Source: Candidatus Binatia bacterium (GTDB taxonomy: Bacteria > Desulfobacterota_B > Binatia > UBA9968 > JAJDTQ01). Taken from it: a DNA stretch of 64,000 nucleotides. A model generated the notes under the pieces. It ran no database searches. It worked only from the letters and a program-made list of their open reading frames with translations, and was not told where the DNA came from. Position 1 is the stretch's first letter. Every line of letters begins with the position of its first letter. Made by a program: the position numbers and the translations under genes. Shown here in pieces: positions 34,940-45,430 of this stretch. Where the stretch lies: contig JAJDTQ010000145.1 in NCBI GenBank assembly GCA_022827045.1, forward strand, positions 1-64,000. The letters are read 5' to 3'.

Positions 34940-35752
34940 ATGGAACGCGAAGTCAAGGTAGACGGTCTCAAGATCCGTTATCTGGAGGAGGGAACGGGCA
35001 CCCCGGTGATCATGCTGCACGGCGCCTCGCTGGGCTCGTCCGCGGACGTGTTCGAGCGGCACCTGGGTCCTTTGGCGGACGCGGGGTTCCGCGCGGTGGC
35101 GTACGACCAGCCGGGCTTCGGTCTGTCGGACGTCCCCGAGGACCACACCCTGGCCTACCGGGTCGGCTTCCTGCCGGAGTTCATGAGCGCCATCGGCGCC
35201 GACGAGGCCGCGCTCATCGGCCACTCCCAGGCCGGCGGCATCGTGGTGCAGACCGCCCTGGATCACCCCGACCGGGTGGCCAAGGTGCTGGTAGTTTGCA
35301 GCGGCAGCCTGCTGCAAGGGCTTCCGGGTTTTCCGTCGCCGGCCCATGCCAGCAGCGAGAGCACGGATGCGCCGCCGACGTTGGAGGACAGCCGGAAGCT
35401 CCTGGAGTCGAACCTCTATCACAAGGAACTGATCACCCCGGAGGTCCTGGAGAAGCGCCACGGCCTGAGCCTGGGCAGGAACCTGGAGGCGTTTCTGGAG
35501 CGGCAGCGTGTGGTGGAGCCCAAGCGGGAAGGCCCGCGCCTGTGGGAGCGGCTCATGGAAGTGCAACCGCCGCTGCTGCTGCTCTACGGCAAGCAGGACC
35601 GCAATCAGGCGGCCGAGAAGTGCGCAAAGCTCAAGGAGCTGATGCCCGGGCTCCATCTCGAGATCATCGACAAGGCCTGCCACATGCTCATGTGGGACGC
35701 GGGCGAGGTGTACGACCGCAGGGCGGTCGCGTTCCTGAAGGAGGATTCCTGA
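34940..35752 (+). CDS. Alpha/beta-hydrolase
   Basis: 270 residues from the ATG at 34940, selected for the AAGGGGGGAC site just upstream. The oxyanion segment is LHGAS (26-30), the nucleophile elbow GHSQAGG (94-100, Ser96), the acid is probably Asp in YGKQDRN, and the histidine in ACHMLMWD. It is probably an esterase or C-C bond hydrolase of the meta-cleavage (MhpC/BphD-like) type; the length suits this. It is preceded by a long perfect palindrome. Confidence 0.85.
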   Translation: MEREVKVDGLKIRYLEEGTGTPVIMLHGASLGSSADVFERHLGPLADAGFRAVAYDQPGFGLSDVPEDHTLAYRVGFLPEFMSAIGADEAALIGHSQAGGIVVQTALDHPDRVAKVLVVCSGSLLQGLPGFPSPAHASSESTDAPPTLEDSRKLLESNLYHKELITPEVLEKRHGLSLGRNLEAFLERQRVVEPKREGPRLWERLMEVQPPLLLLYGKQDRNQAAEKCAKLKELMPGLHLEIIDKACHMLMWDAGEVYDRRAVAFLKEDS

Positions 35753-35813
35753 ACAGCCGGGTGGTGGCGAGCGTAGAGGCGACCGGCCGGTGCCCGCCAT
35801 GGGTGAACTCCTC

Positions 35814-36887
35814 CTACAGCGCGTACAGCTCCACCGGGTTGTCGTAGAGAATGCGTGAGACGCTCTCGGGGGAGAGGAACTCATGCCGCTGCAGCAACTG
35901 CAGCGCCTGGATCTCGGTGGAGGAGTCGGCGTGGCCGTAGTCGGTGCCCATGACAAGGCGGTCGTCGCCGACGTACTTGATGACGTGCTCCAGGTCGTCG
36001 TTCATCTGGGCGGCGACCCAGATGTTGTTGTCGGCGAGGATGCGCTCCTTGAGCTTGCCGCCGCGCCGTTCCACCCGGCGCCGGAGGTCGTTGATCAGGT
36101 AGGGCAGCCAGCCTGCGCTCAGCTCGATGATGCCCCAGCGCAGCTTGGGAAAGCGGTCGGGCAGGTTCGACATGATCAGCAGGTGGAACGCGCCCAGCCC
36201 CACGAACTTGTTGCGCTGGTAGCCGCAATGGGGCTGCCCCCAGATCCGGTCCATGTCCGGGCTGTTGGTGCCCGAGTGGATGCACACGGGGATGTCGAGG
36301 TCGGTGGCTTCCTCGTAGAGCGGGAAGAAGTCGGGGTCGTTGATGAGCCGGTTACGGTAGTCCAGACCGGATATGTTCACCGCCACCGCGCCGTGGTCAC
36401 GGGCGAAACGTATCTGCCGCCGCGCTTCCGGGATGTCGCTCAGCGACGCCACGCAGGCCCAGCGGAACCGGCCGCGGCCGCGTGAATAGATGTCGGCCAT
36501 CCAGCGGTTGTAGCTCCAGCACAGCGCGTTCTCCACCGCCGGGCGGTCGGTGAGCGGGTGCACCCACAGGGTGGGGAACAGCACCTGTGTGTCGGTGCCG
36601 AGCTCGTCCATGTGCGCAATCCGTGCATCCACGTCGAGCATGTACTTGGCCTTGACGTCCAGCGGCACGTTGCCGATGAAGGTGCCGGTGATGGCGTCGC
36701 TCCGGGCGCCACCTCCGGGCCACGGAGTGCCTACCCTGTTGTCGCCGATGACCCAGTACTTGAGGGTCTCGCCGGTCTCCAGCTTTTCGTAGACCACGCC
36801 GGGCTTGTACTCCCGCTCGGAGGGAGTGAGATACTCCCAGGTCTCGTCAATTTCCACGACATGGGCGTCGGCGTCGATGATCGGCAT
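35814..36887 (-). CDS. Amidohydrolase family protein (ACMSD-like)
   Basis: 357 residues from the ATG at 36887 (GGAGGG upstream). DADAHV, CIHSGTNSPD and GTDYGHADSS are the barrel metal and catalytic motifs. It is a close paralogue of the protein at 15509, sharing ETWEYL/M directly after the first motif and the same C-terminal pattern (ILYDNPVELYAL). It stands alone on the minus strand between two plus-strand genes. The substrate is unknown; it is probably a decarboxylase or hydrolase of an aromatic or cleavage product. Confidence 0.8.
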   Translation of the reverse strand: MPIIDADAHVVEIDETWEYLTPSEREYKPGVVYEKLETGETLKYWVIGDNRVGTPWPGGGARSDAITGTFIGNVPLDVKAKYMLDVDARIAHMDELGTDTQVLFPTLWVHPLTDRPAVENALCWSYNRWMADIYSRGRGRFRWACVASLSDIPEARRQIRFARDHGAVAVNISGLDYRNRLINDPDFFPLYEEATDLDIPVCIHSGTNSPDMDRIWGQPHCGYQRNKFVGLGAFHLLIMSNLPDRFPKLRWGIIELSAGWLPYLINDLRRRVERRGGKLKERILADNNIWVAAQMNDDLEHVIKYVGDDRLVMGTDYGHADSSTEIQALQLLQRHEFLSPESVSRILYDNPVELYAL

Positions 36888-36994
36888 GGCTCTATCCCTC
36901 CGGTCTCGAGAATGTGATGTGAATGGATGCGCGATGCGGCGTTCAGTTCGCCACAATCGCCGGTTCCTGTCAAATTAGGCAGAGGTCTCAATAC

Positions 36995-37030
36995 CGTCAT
37001 TCCCGCGGGCGCGGGGATCCAGGAGCGGTG
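36995..37030. repeat. REP-like repeat (CGTCATTCCCGC...GCGGGGATCCAG)
   Basis: A short GC hairpin (CCCGC-GGG-CGCGGG) framed by CGTCATT and GGATCCAG, the same design as at 14467 and 40451. It occupies part of the 175-base gap between the amidohydrolase and the small lipoprotein; nothing else is evident in that gap. Confidence 0.6.
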
Positions 37031-37062
37031 GGGCGGAAACGGCGTTGCCGGGAGGATATTCG

Positions 37063-37314
37063 ATGACATCAAGCCTTGACACGGCGCGGAAGATGTTCGT
37101 TCGAGTGGCATTGGCCTTGATGCTGGCGCTCCCGCTGGCCGGCTGCGGCGACGGAGCGGAGGAGGTGTTCGAAACGGCGCAGTTCGAGGAGGTGCAGAAC
37201 AACCGGGAGCACGCGCGCAAGCTCTACAACCGCATCCTCCGAGACTACCCGGACAGCCCCTTCGCTGCAAAGGCCAAGGAACGGTTGGCGGCGTTGGGGC
37301 AGGAAACGCGTTAG
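37063..37314 (+). CDS. Small lipoprotein with one TPR-like motif
   Basis: 83 residues from the ATG at 37063 (GGGAGGA upstream). A signal sequence with lipobox LAGC ends around residue 28. The mature part has a single tetratricopeptide-like helical pair, with ARKLYNRILRDYPDSPFAAKA close to the repeat consensus of outer-membrane assembly or BamD/YfgM-type proteins. It may be an envelope adaptor; no specific function can be assigned. Confidence 0.7.
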   Translation: MTSSLDTARKMFVRVALALMLALPLAGCGDGAEEVFETAQFEEVQNNREHARKLYNRILRDYPDSPFAAKAKERLAALGQETR

Positions 37315-37330
37315 CCTTCGGTCGGATTGA

Positions 37331-37359
37331 TTGTGGGCCGATCCGGTTGGGGGTATACT
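37331..37359 (+). promoter_or_regulatory. Candidate promoter for the surface-antigen-like gene
   Basis: TTGTGG (37331-37336), a 17-base spacer and TATACT (37354-37359, 5 of 6), with the start codon 28 bases downstream at 37387. Confidence 0.45.
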
Positions 37360-37386
37360 TGGACGCAGTCACATGGGGGTGATCTC

Positions 37387-37971
37387 ATGAAACGAGCTCT
37401 CATCGCGTTTCCGGTTCTGGTCACGCTCGCGCTGTGGATGGCGCCGGTGTGGGCGGCCACGCCATCACCCGATGCGCTGTTGTCGGACGGCGACCGGCGG
37501 CATCAGGAGCAGGCGGTTCAAAACGCTCTCGAGTTCAACAGGACCGGCGAGGCCGAGTTCTGGGAGAATCCCGAGACCGGCCACCACGGCCACGTCACGC
37601 CGACGCTCACCTACCGCAATTCGGCGGGCCGGGATTGCCGCAAGTTCCAACGCGAGCTCACCATCGACGGCAGGGAGGCCGAGGCCAGGAGCACGCGCTG
37701 CCGCACGGCGGCCGGGGTTTGGCTGCGACCGGTCGAGCCCAAGCCGGTCTACACCCGCCGGCATGATGACCCTTGGCGCCATTACCCCTATTATGGTTCC
37801 TATTGGTACTACCCGCCGGTGTCCCTGCACCTGTTCTACGAGTTCGGCCGTCACCGCCACAAGATCGACCGTCACCGGCGTCACCATCGCCACCGGTTGC
37901 ACCATCGTCACGGGCACCGGCATCTCCGGTCGGACCACCGTCATCGCCCGCACCGCCGCCACCGGCGGTAG
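37387..37971 (+). CDS. Secreted 17-kDa surface-antigen-like protein with His/Arg-rich tail
   Basis: 194 residues: a signal peptide (1-23, ending WAA), then an acidic helical segment and a domain of about 60 residues containing GHVTPTLTYRNSAGRDCRKF and CRTAAGVW. This is the pattern of the 17-kDa/RT0821-type surface antigen domain with two conserved cysteines. The last 40 or so residues are almost only His, Arg and a few Leu, Asp and Lys, which could bind metal ions or anionic polymer. A Tyr/Pro-rich linker (HYPYYGSYWYYPP) separates the two parts. Envelope localisation is likely; function unknown. Confidence 0.72.
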   Translation: MKRALIAFPVLVTLALWMAPVWAATPSPDALLSDGDRRHQEQAVQNALEFNRTGEAEFWENPETGHHGHVTPTLTYRNSAGRDCRKFQRELTIDGREAEARSTRCRTAAGVWLRPVEPKPVYTRRHDDPWRHYPYYGSYWYYPPVSLHLFYEFGRHRHKIDRHRRHHRHRLHHRHGHRHLRSDHRHRPHRRHRR

Positions 37972-38023
37972 GCAGGTCAGCCGCGGTTAGCCGAAGACTT
38001 CCGCCGATTTCGCCGGTTGGAGG

Positions 38024-38665
38024 TCAGCCCGCGGTGTCGTCGGCACGGTTCCCGAGCACGGCAAAAAGGGGGTCTCCCCGGAAGTCCTCCGGGACGGGCG
38101 TGAGCGACCTTACGTCGTCCCAGTTCCCGGCCTCGGTAAGGTAGGATTCCACGAGTTGCTGTTGTCCCGGGCCGGTCAGACGATGCCAGATGGCCACGGC
38201 CTTGGTGGGGAAGCAGCGGTTGGAGAAGGTGATGACCAGCGGGGCGCCCGGTGCCAGCACCCGCCCGATGTCGCGGATCACCTGCACCGGTTTGACCAGA
38301 TAGTCCACGGAAACGCAGATGCACGCGGCGTCGAACTCGCCGTCGCCGTAGGGCAGGGCAGGCTCGTCGTTCAGGTTGTGGACCGTGTAGGCGTGGAGGC
38401 GGGGATTGGCCTTCAACTCCTGCTCGTTCATGCCCAGCCCCGCGACTCTGCTGAAGCGCATCTCCGGCGGCAGGTGGCTGATCCAACTGCTCATCAGGTC
38501 CAGGATCGCACCGCCGGCCGGCAGGGTTTCCCGGTACAGTTGGGTGACCGCCGCGATGGCGCGTTCGTCGATATGGGTCACCAGCCGCGGTTCCTCGTAG
38601 AATTCCTCGTCGGGAGACTCGTCCATGCGGGCGAACGCTTGCGGCGGTAGCGGATGAGTGATCAT
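38024..38665 (-). CDS. Class I SAM-dependent methyltransferase-like protein
   Basis: 213 residues from the ATG at 38665; longer upstream reading frames look non-coding. LPAGGAILDLMSSW is motif I of a class I methyltransferase fold, in degenerate form, and LPYGDGEFDAACICVSVDYL corresponds to motifs II/III of the Methyltransf_11 group. Length and motifs suit a small-molecule methyltransferase or a related SAM-binding protein; the substrate is unknown. It diverges from the ettA gene with 85 bases between. Confidence 0.68.
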   Translation of the reverse strand: MITHPLPPQAFARMDESPDEEFYEEPRLVTHIDERAIAAVTQLYRETLPAGGAILDLMSSWISHLPPEMRFSRVAGLGMNEQELKANPRLHAYTVHNLNDEPALPYGDGEFDAACICVSVDYLVKPVQVIRDIGRVLAPGAPLVITFSNRCFPTKAVAIWHRLTGPGQQQLVESYLTEAGNWDDVRSLTPVPEDFRGDPLFAVLGNRADDTAG

Positions 38666-38750
38666 GTAGCGGTCGGCGGATTTCCGGTGGTCCGATCGTG
38701 TATAGTAGGGTTGCCGCGCGCGCTTTACAAACGCGGCGGCGGGAGGGCTC

Positions 38751-40436
<1,686 letters not shown>

Positions 40437-40450
40437 GCCCTGTTCGGTCC

Positions 40451-40523
40451 CGTCATTCCGGCGAAAGCCGGAATCCAGAGTACGCTCGAATGTTTCTGGA
40501 TTCCGGCTTTCGCCGGAATGACG
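40451..40523. repeat. Paired REP-like palindrome with 29-bp arms
   Basis: CGTCATTCCGGCGAAAGCCG...CCAGA (40451-40479) and its exact inverted copy (40495-40523) surround a 15-base centre. Each arm is itself a hairpin of the CGTCATTCC...GGAATCCAGA family. It lies between convergent ettA and the GMC oxidoreductase and could act as a transcription end for both. Confidence 0.85.
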
Positions 40524-40548
40524 AGTGCGGGCGTCCGCGGGCTCTTTC

Positions 40549-42066
40549 TCAGCCGCCGGCGGCTTTCACGAAATCCGACAGCCGTTCGCCGATCATGATG
40601 CACGAGACGTTGGTGTTGGCGTGCACCACGGTCGGCATGATGGAGGCGTCCGCCACCCACAGGTTGTCCATGCCGTGCACCTTGAGGTTCTGATCCACCA
40701 CGGCTTCCGGGTTTGAAGCCGGGGCCATGAGGCAGGTGCCGACGCCGTGGTGGTAGCTGTCGTAGGTGGCCTTGGCGAACTTCACCCAGTCCTCGCCCGG
40801 ACCGGGGGTGAGGAGGTCGCCGTAGAGCTCGCGCATGGGCGGGGTCTCGGTGATCTCCTTGATGAACTCCATGGCCTTGGTCATGGATTCGATGTCCTGC
40901 TGGTCCTCCAGCATGGCGGACTCGATCACCGGCAGCTCGCGGGGGTCGCTGCTCTGGAGGTAGATGCGGCCGCGGCTCATCTGCTCCAGCAGCGACGCCG
41001 ACAGCGGGATGGTGGGCTTGATGCCCTCGATCTGGGTCGGCGGCCTGAGCGAGATGTGGAAGTTGGAGCAGTCCCGGTCCGCGTGGCTCTTGTAGATGTA
41101 GCGGATGCGGGGGATGATCCAGTCGGCGTCGAACTCTTCCTTGCACTCGAAGGTCATGAACACCACCGCGTGGTCCTGGTAGTTCTCGCCGACGCCGGGC
41201 ATGTGCCTGACAACCTCGATGCCCACCTTTTCGAGGTCTTGGGCCCGTCCGATGCCCGATAGCATCAGGAGCTGGGCGGAGTAGTAGACGCCCGCGCTCA
41301 CCACCACGTGGTTGCCGGAGACGGTTTCCTGGCGGCCGTCCTTCTCGTAGCGCACGCCGGTGACCCGGTTGCCCTCGATATCCAGCCTGGTGACCAGGGC
41401 CTCGTCGACGATGGTGAGGTTGTCGCGGCCGCGGGCGGGGTTGAGGTACGCCACCACCGTGGACTGGCGCTTGCCGTCCTTGATGCTGAAGGGCGGGTGG
41501 CCGACGCCCTCGGGATCCGGGATGTTGGTGTCCTCCAGCAGCGGCAGGCCTTTCTGCTGGCCGGCCTCGATGAACGCCTGCACCGGGTCGGCGGCGCCGG
41601 GAGTATCGAACGTGAAAGGGCGCTTCACGTAGAGCGGGCCGTCGTTGCCGTGGAGCGGGCTGTCCGGGAAATCCTGGTCCGATTCCAGCCGCTTGAGCAC
41701 CGGCAGCACCTTCTCCCAGGACCAGTCCGGGTTGCCGGCCGCCACCCAGTTGTCCATGTCGGCCTTCATGGGCCGGGGCGCGGCCATGACGTTCACCGAC
41801 GAGCCGCCGCCCATGATCCTGCCCGCGAGCTTGTAGCAGATGCTGCCGTCGAGGTCGCGCGGGCTGGGATACATCGCCAGGTAGTCGGTCTCCAGCAAGA
41901 GGCGCACCTGGTTCTGGGCTTCGGCCACCATCTCGGGAATGGGCTGGGGATCCGGCCCGGCCTCCAGCAGCAGCACCTTGCGCCGGGGGTCCTCGGAGAG
42001 GCGGCTGGCGGCGGCGCAACCCGCCGAGCCTCCGCCGATGATGATGACGTCGTAGTGATCGGCCAT
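40549..42066 (-). CDS. GMC-family FAD-dependent oxidoreductase
   Basis: 505 residues. The N-terminal FAD motif is DVIIIGGGSAGC (6-17). GMC signatures are present (GGGSSVNVMAAPRP), and the C-terminal segment with HHGVGTCLM and ASIMPTVVHANTN carries the active-site His/Asn pair. The family oxidises alcohols such as choline, glucose or aromatic alcohols. The gene lies downstream of a CoxG-like gene on the same strand. Confidence 0.9.
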   Translation of the reverse strand: MADHYDVIIIGGGSAGCAAASRLSEDPRRKVLLLEAGPDPQPIPEMVAEAQNQVRLLLETDYLAMYPSPRDLDGSICYKLAGRIMGGGSSVNVMAAPRPMKADMDNWVAAGNPDWSWEKVLPVLKRLESDQDFPDSPLHGNDGPLYVKRPFTFDTPGAADPVQAFIEAGQQKGLPLLEDTNIPDPEGVGHPPFSIKDGKRQSTVVAYLNPARGRDNLTIVDEALVTRLDIEGNRVTGVRYEKDGRQETVSGNHVVVSAGVYYSAQLLMLSGIGRAQDLEKVGIEVVRHMPGVGENYQDHAVVFMTFECKEEFDADWIIPRIRYIYKSHADRDCSNFHISLRPPTQIEGIKPTIPLSASLLEQMSRGRIYLQSSDPRELPVIESAMLEDQQDIESMTKAMEFIKEITETPPMRELYGDLLTPGPGEDWVKFAKATYDSYHHGVGTCLMAPASNPEAVVDQNLKVHGMDNLWVADASIMPTVVHANTNVSCIMIGERLSDFVKAAGG

Positions 42067-42159
42067 GAAACCTGTCCTTTCGTTTGTGCGGCCGCGTGCC
42101 GCCCACGGCCTTGTGTCGGCCGGCGGACGCTCGCGGTTTGACCCGCCCCTAACCGACCG

Positions 42160-42621
42160 CTAGGCCTCGGCGGCCTCGTCGTCCAGCGCCTTGCTGAGGC
42201 GTTTCCGAAACTCTTCCAGGATGAGCGAGGTGGTGGCGCGCAGGATCATGTCGCCGACGATGGCGAGGCGTCCCTTGATCTCCACCTGGGCCTTGTACCG
42301 AAGCTCGGTGCAGTTCTCCCGGGGCTCGTCCATGCTGGCGTCCACGCCGGCCACCACCGTGCTCTTGGTGACGGAGTCGTTGCCCTCGATCTTGACGGTG
42401 AGGGCTTCCTTGGGGTTGCTGTCGGTGATGGTGGAGCGGAAGTTGAACTTGCCCGACATGGGCCCCACCTTGGCGCTGATGACGCCGTCGAAGGTGGTGT
42501 CGTCGATCTTGTCGATGGAGTCGAGGCCCGGCATGCAGGCCGAGAACTTGTCGATATCCAGCACGAAGTCCCAGACGGCGTCCCTGGGGTGCTCCACGGT
42601 AATGGTGCCCTCGAAATTCAT
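42160..42621 (-). CDS. CoxG-like SRPBCC-domain protein
   Basis: 153 residues. MNFEGTITVEHPRDAVWDFVLD and the pattern SACMPGLDSID are characteristic of CoxG (CO dehydrogenase accessory, START/SRPBCC fold). Homologues act in membrane recruitment or maturation of molybdenum hydroxylases. The molybdenum hydroxylase of this window (10772-14484) is 28 kb away and in the other orientation, so the two may still function together. A GGAGCC site precedes the start. Confidence 0.85.
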   Translation of the reverse strand: MNFEGTITVEHPRDAVWDFVLDIDKFSACMPGLDSIDKIDDTTFDGVISAKVGPMSGKFNFRSTITDSNPKEALTVKIEGNDSVTKSTVVAGVDASMDEPRENCTELRYKAQVEIKGRLAIVGDMILRATTSLILEEFRKRLSKALDDEAAEA

Positions 42622-42730
42622 AACGGCTCCCGGCGGCGAGTTGAGTTGGGAGGGGTATAGCCGTTTCGGTTGGCCCGATCAACCTGACGCCGGGTTACGA
42701 ATCCGGTCCGGCGTGCTACACCTAACCGTC

Positions 42731-43618
42731 ATGGACATCGCCATCGTCTATGCCCTGGGCACGGCGTTTTTCCTGGCGTTGCGGGATATCTTCGGCCGCA
42801 TGGCCACCCACGACATCGATCCGGTGCTGGGAACGGCGGCCACGGCCTTCACCGGGCTGGTGGTGCTGACCGTCGCCGCTCTGCTGAACGGCGACCTCCA
42901 CGCGGGTTTTCCGGGCTGGGGATGGCCCCTCTTCGTGATCGGGCTGGCCGGGATCCTCCGCATCACCGTGGGCCGCACCACGCTGTTCACCGCCATCAAG
43001 TATATCGGCGCGGCGCGTTCCAGCAGCTTCAGCGCCACCAACGTGTTCTTCGCCATGTTCATCGGCGTGTTCTTTCTCGCGGAGAACCTGACATATCTTC
43101 TGACGGCCGGGGCGGTCCTCGTGGTAGGCGGCTGCGTGCTGGTGGCCATGAGCCGCGTGCAGGGCAGCGCCGGCCAGACCTGGAGACGATATGTCGCCGG
43201 TATGGCCTTCGCCCTGGGCAGCGCCCTTGCCATGGCCGTGTCCGCGGCCCTGACCCGGGTGGTGGTGCACGAGTTCTCGTCGCCTCTCGGAGCCAACTTT
43301 TACGCCAGCCTCATTGCGCTGCCGAGTTTCCTGCCCGCCATCTCCAACCGGCCGCTGCGCAGCGTCGCCGACTGGACGTCCCGGCACTGGCGCTACATCT
43401 GGCTGGTGGGCTTGGTCTCGGCCATCGGCACCACCTGCGGGTACTTCGCCCTCAAGTATGCGCCGGTGGTGGTGGTGCAGCCCATCGCGCAGTCTCGGCC
43501 GCTCTTCGTGCTGCTGGTGTCGTGGGTCTTCCTGCAGGCCCACGAGTCGATCAATTGGAAGGTCGCGGTGGGCGCCGTCGCCATCGTGCTCGGCACGGCG
43601 CTGCTGATCGTGAAGTGA
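42731..43618 (+). CDS. EamA/DMT-family transporter
   Basis: 295 residues with about 10 hydrophobic segments and the two EamA repeats. It probably exports or imports a metabolite across the inner membrane. The start at 42731 is the first ATG of the membrane-protein-like reading frame. It is followed 67 bases later by msrB on the same strand. Confidence 0.82.
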   Translation: MDIAIVYALGTAFFLALRDIFGRMATHDIDPVLGTAATAFTGLVVLTVAALLNGDLHAGFPGWGWPLFVIGLAGILRITVGRTTLFTAIKYIGAARSSSFSATNVFFAMFIGVFFLAENLTYLLTAGAVLVVGGCVLVAMSRVQGSAGQTWRRYVAGMAFALGSALAMAVSAALTRVVVHEFSSPLGANFYASLIALPSFLPAISNRPLRSVADWTSRHWRYIWLVGLVSAIGTTCGYFALKYAPVVVVQPIAQSRPLFVLLVSWVFLQAHESINWKVAVGAVAIVLGTALLIVK

Positions 43619-43685
43619 GGCGGGGGCGGATTCGCATTCTGGGCGTCAAAGGCCTATATGGTTAGGAGTTGGAGGATCGCGTTGG

Positions 43686-44081
43686 ATGAAGGACAAAGTC
43701 GTCAAGACCGATGAAGAGTGGCGGCAACAACTCACCGACGACGAGTTTCTGGTGACGCGCAAACAGGCCACGGAGCGCCCGTTCACGGGCAAGTACCACG
43801 CCTCCAAGGAGCCCGGCGTCTACCGTTGCGTCTGCTGCGGCGCGAACCTGTTCGACGCCGCCACCAAGTTCGAATCGGGTACCGGATGGCCCAGCTTCTG
43901 GGCGCCGGTGGACGAGGACAACGTCGCGACCAAGGAAGACCATTCCTACGGCATGCGGCGGGTAGAGGTGCTGTGTAGCGTCTGCGACGCCCACTTGGGA
44001 CACGTCTTCGACGACGGGCCATCGCCGACGTATCTTAGGTATTGCATTAATTCTCTGTCACTAAGGCACGAGAAAGACTGA
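43686..44081 (+). CDS. msrB: Peptide-methionine (R)-S-oxide reductase MsrB
   Basis: 131 residues. The zinc-site cysteines are C48, C51, C97 and C100, GTGWPSFW is the substrate pocket, and catalytic C120 lies in RYCINSLSL. It uses an ordinary cysteine, so it is not a selenoprotein despite tRNA-Sec in the window. It reduces methionine-R-sulfoxide in proteins. A TTGGATG site precedes the start. The gene lies 14 bases before the M20 peptidase. Confidence 0.95.
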   Translation: MKDKVVKTDEEWRQQLTDDEFLVTRKQATERPFTGKYHASKEPGVYRCVCCGANLFDAATKFESGTGWPSFWAPVDEDNVATKEDHSYGMRRVEVLCSVCDAHLGHVFDDGPSPTYLRYCINSLSLRHEKD

Positions 44082-44095
44082 GGAGGATCGATTAC

Positions 44096-45337
44096 ATGGA
44101 CAGCAAGCACGTGTTGGCACAACTCGACCGCGCCCACTTGGTGGAGATGACGCGGGACCTTGCCGATATCGTTACGATCACAGGTGAGGAAGCGCCGGTG
44201 GCGGAATATCTCGGGCGCGAGTTCGAGCGCCTGGGCATGGAGGTGGAATACCAGGAGGTGGAGGAAGGACGGCCCAACGTCATCGGCACCCTGAGGGGCT
44301 CCGGCGAAGGGCCGGCGCTCATGTTCAACGGGCACATGGACCACTTCGACAACCCCGAACCGACCCGGGTCACGGAAGACCGGGTCTACGGCCGCGGCCT
44401 GGTGAACATGAAGTGCGCGTTCCCCTGCTACATCACCGCGGTGGATATGCTCGTCAAGGCCGGGGCGGAGCTCAAGGGCGACATCATCATCTCCGGCGTG
44501 GTGGGCGAGATCGAGAAGGCGCAGGTCAACCGGTTCCATGGCAAGAGCTACCGCGGCGCCGGCGTGGGGGCCCGCTACCTGATGGACCACGGCGTCACCG
44601 CCGACATGTGCATCATCGGCGAGCCCACCGGCCTGCGCATGCAGATCGGCAACGCCGGCCTGGCATGGGCCGAGGTGACCGTGGAAGGTCCGGCCAAGAC
44701 CTTCGTCATGAAGGCGTTCGAGGTAGCCAAGGCGATCCAGGCGTGGGAGGCGGACTACCAGAAACAGTTCCCGCATCCCTTCATGCTCCCCACCGTGCAG
44801 ATCGGCGCCATCGACGGCGGCAATCCCTTCAAGCCCGGCACCAACCCGATTTGCAAGATCTACGTCATCGTCAAGACGCTGCCCCACGTGCCCACCATGA
44901 AGATCCAGCGGGAGCTGGAGAAGGTCGCCTCGGCCGTTGCCGCCAGGGAAGGGGACATCGACACCAAGGTGAAGCTCTACCTCACCACCGACGGCTACGA
45001 GATCCCCGAGACCGACTACGTGGTCCAGGCCATGGGCGCGGCCCACAAGGAGGTCAACAACGGCAAGGACATGGAGTTCTCCGAGCCGGTGCGCTACGGC
45101 ATCACCAGCGACGGCTCGCGCATCAATCAGTACGGCGTGTCGGTGATCACCTACGGCGCCGGCTTCGGCACCCACCTGGTGGACCCGGACGAGCAGGAGA
45201 CCGGCGCGGAATGGGACCGGCCGTCCGGCACCCGCCGGGGCGTGGGTATCAGGAACATGGAGCGTTGCAGCAGCGTCTACGCCTTGGCGGCCCTGGACAT
45301 CTGCAGCAAGACCCGCGCGGAGCTCGGCCTGGACTGA
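44096..45337 (+). CDS. M20-family metallopeptidase (ArgE/DapE/ACY1 group)
   Basis: 413 residues. NGHMDHFD supplies the first metal ligands (His and Asp), GRGLVNMKC is the usual bridging segment, and GVVGEIEKAQ holds the catalytic/metal Glu pair. A dimerisation domain occupies about 190-290. The family hydrolyses N-acyl or N-carbamoyl amino acids and peptides. It has a GAGGAGGAT-type ribosome site and may take part in the breakdown of amide products of the Hyu enzymes (inference). Confidence 0.88.
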   Translation: MDSKHVLAQLDRAHLVEMTRDLADIVTITGEEAPVAEYLGREFERLGMEVEYQEVEEGRPNVIGTLRGSGEGPALMFNGHMDHFDNPEPTRVTEDRVYGRGLVNMKCAFPCYITAVDMLVKAGAELKGDIIISGVVGEIEKAQVNRFHGKSYRGAGVGARYLMDHGVTADMCIIGEPTGLRMQIGNAGLAWAEVTVEGPAKTFVMKAFEVAKAIQAWEADYQKQFPHPFMLPTVQIGAIDGGNPFKPGTNPICKIYVIVKTLPHVPTMKIQRELEKVASAVAAREGDIDTKVKLYLTTDGYEIPETDYVVQAMGAAHKEVNNGKDMEFSEPVRYGITSDGSRINQYGVSVITYGAGFGTHLVDPDEQETGAEWDRPSGTRRGVGIRNMERCSSVYALAALDICSKTRAELGLD

Positions 45338-45356
45338 TCCCGGAGCGGCATGGTTA

Positions 45357-45390
45357 GTAGCGGGCGGCCGCGGGCCGCCCGCTTCCGTTT
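45357..45390. terminator. GC-rich hairpin, probable terminator after the M20 peptidase
   Basis: AGCGGGCGGCC and GGCCGCCCGCT (45359-45369 and 45373-45383) form a strong stem with a 3-base loop, followed by TCCGTTT. The T-run is weak, so termination is plausible but not certain. Confidence 0.5.
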
Positions 45391-45430
45391 GGAGTCGGCG
45401 GTGCATGGTGCGCCGCCGCGAGGAGGCCCC

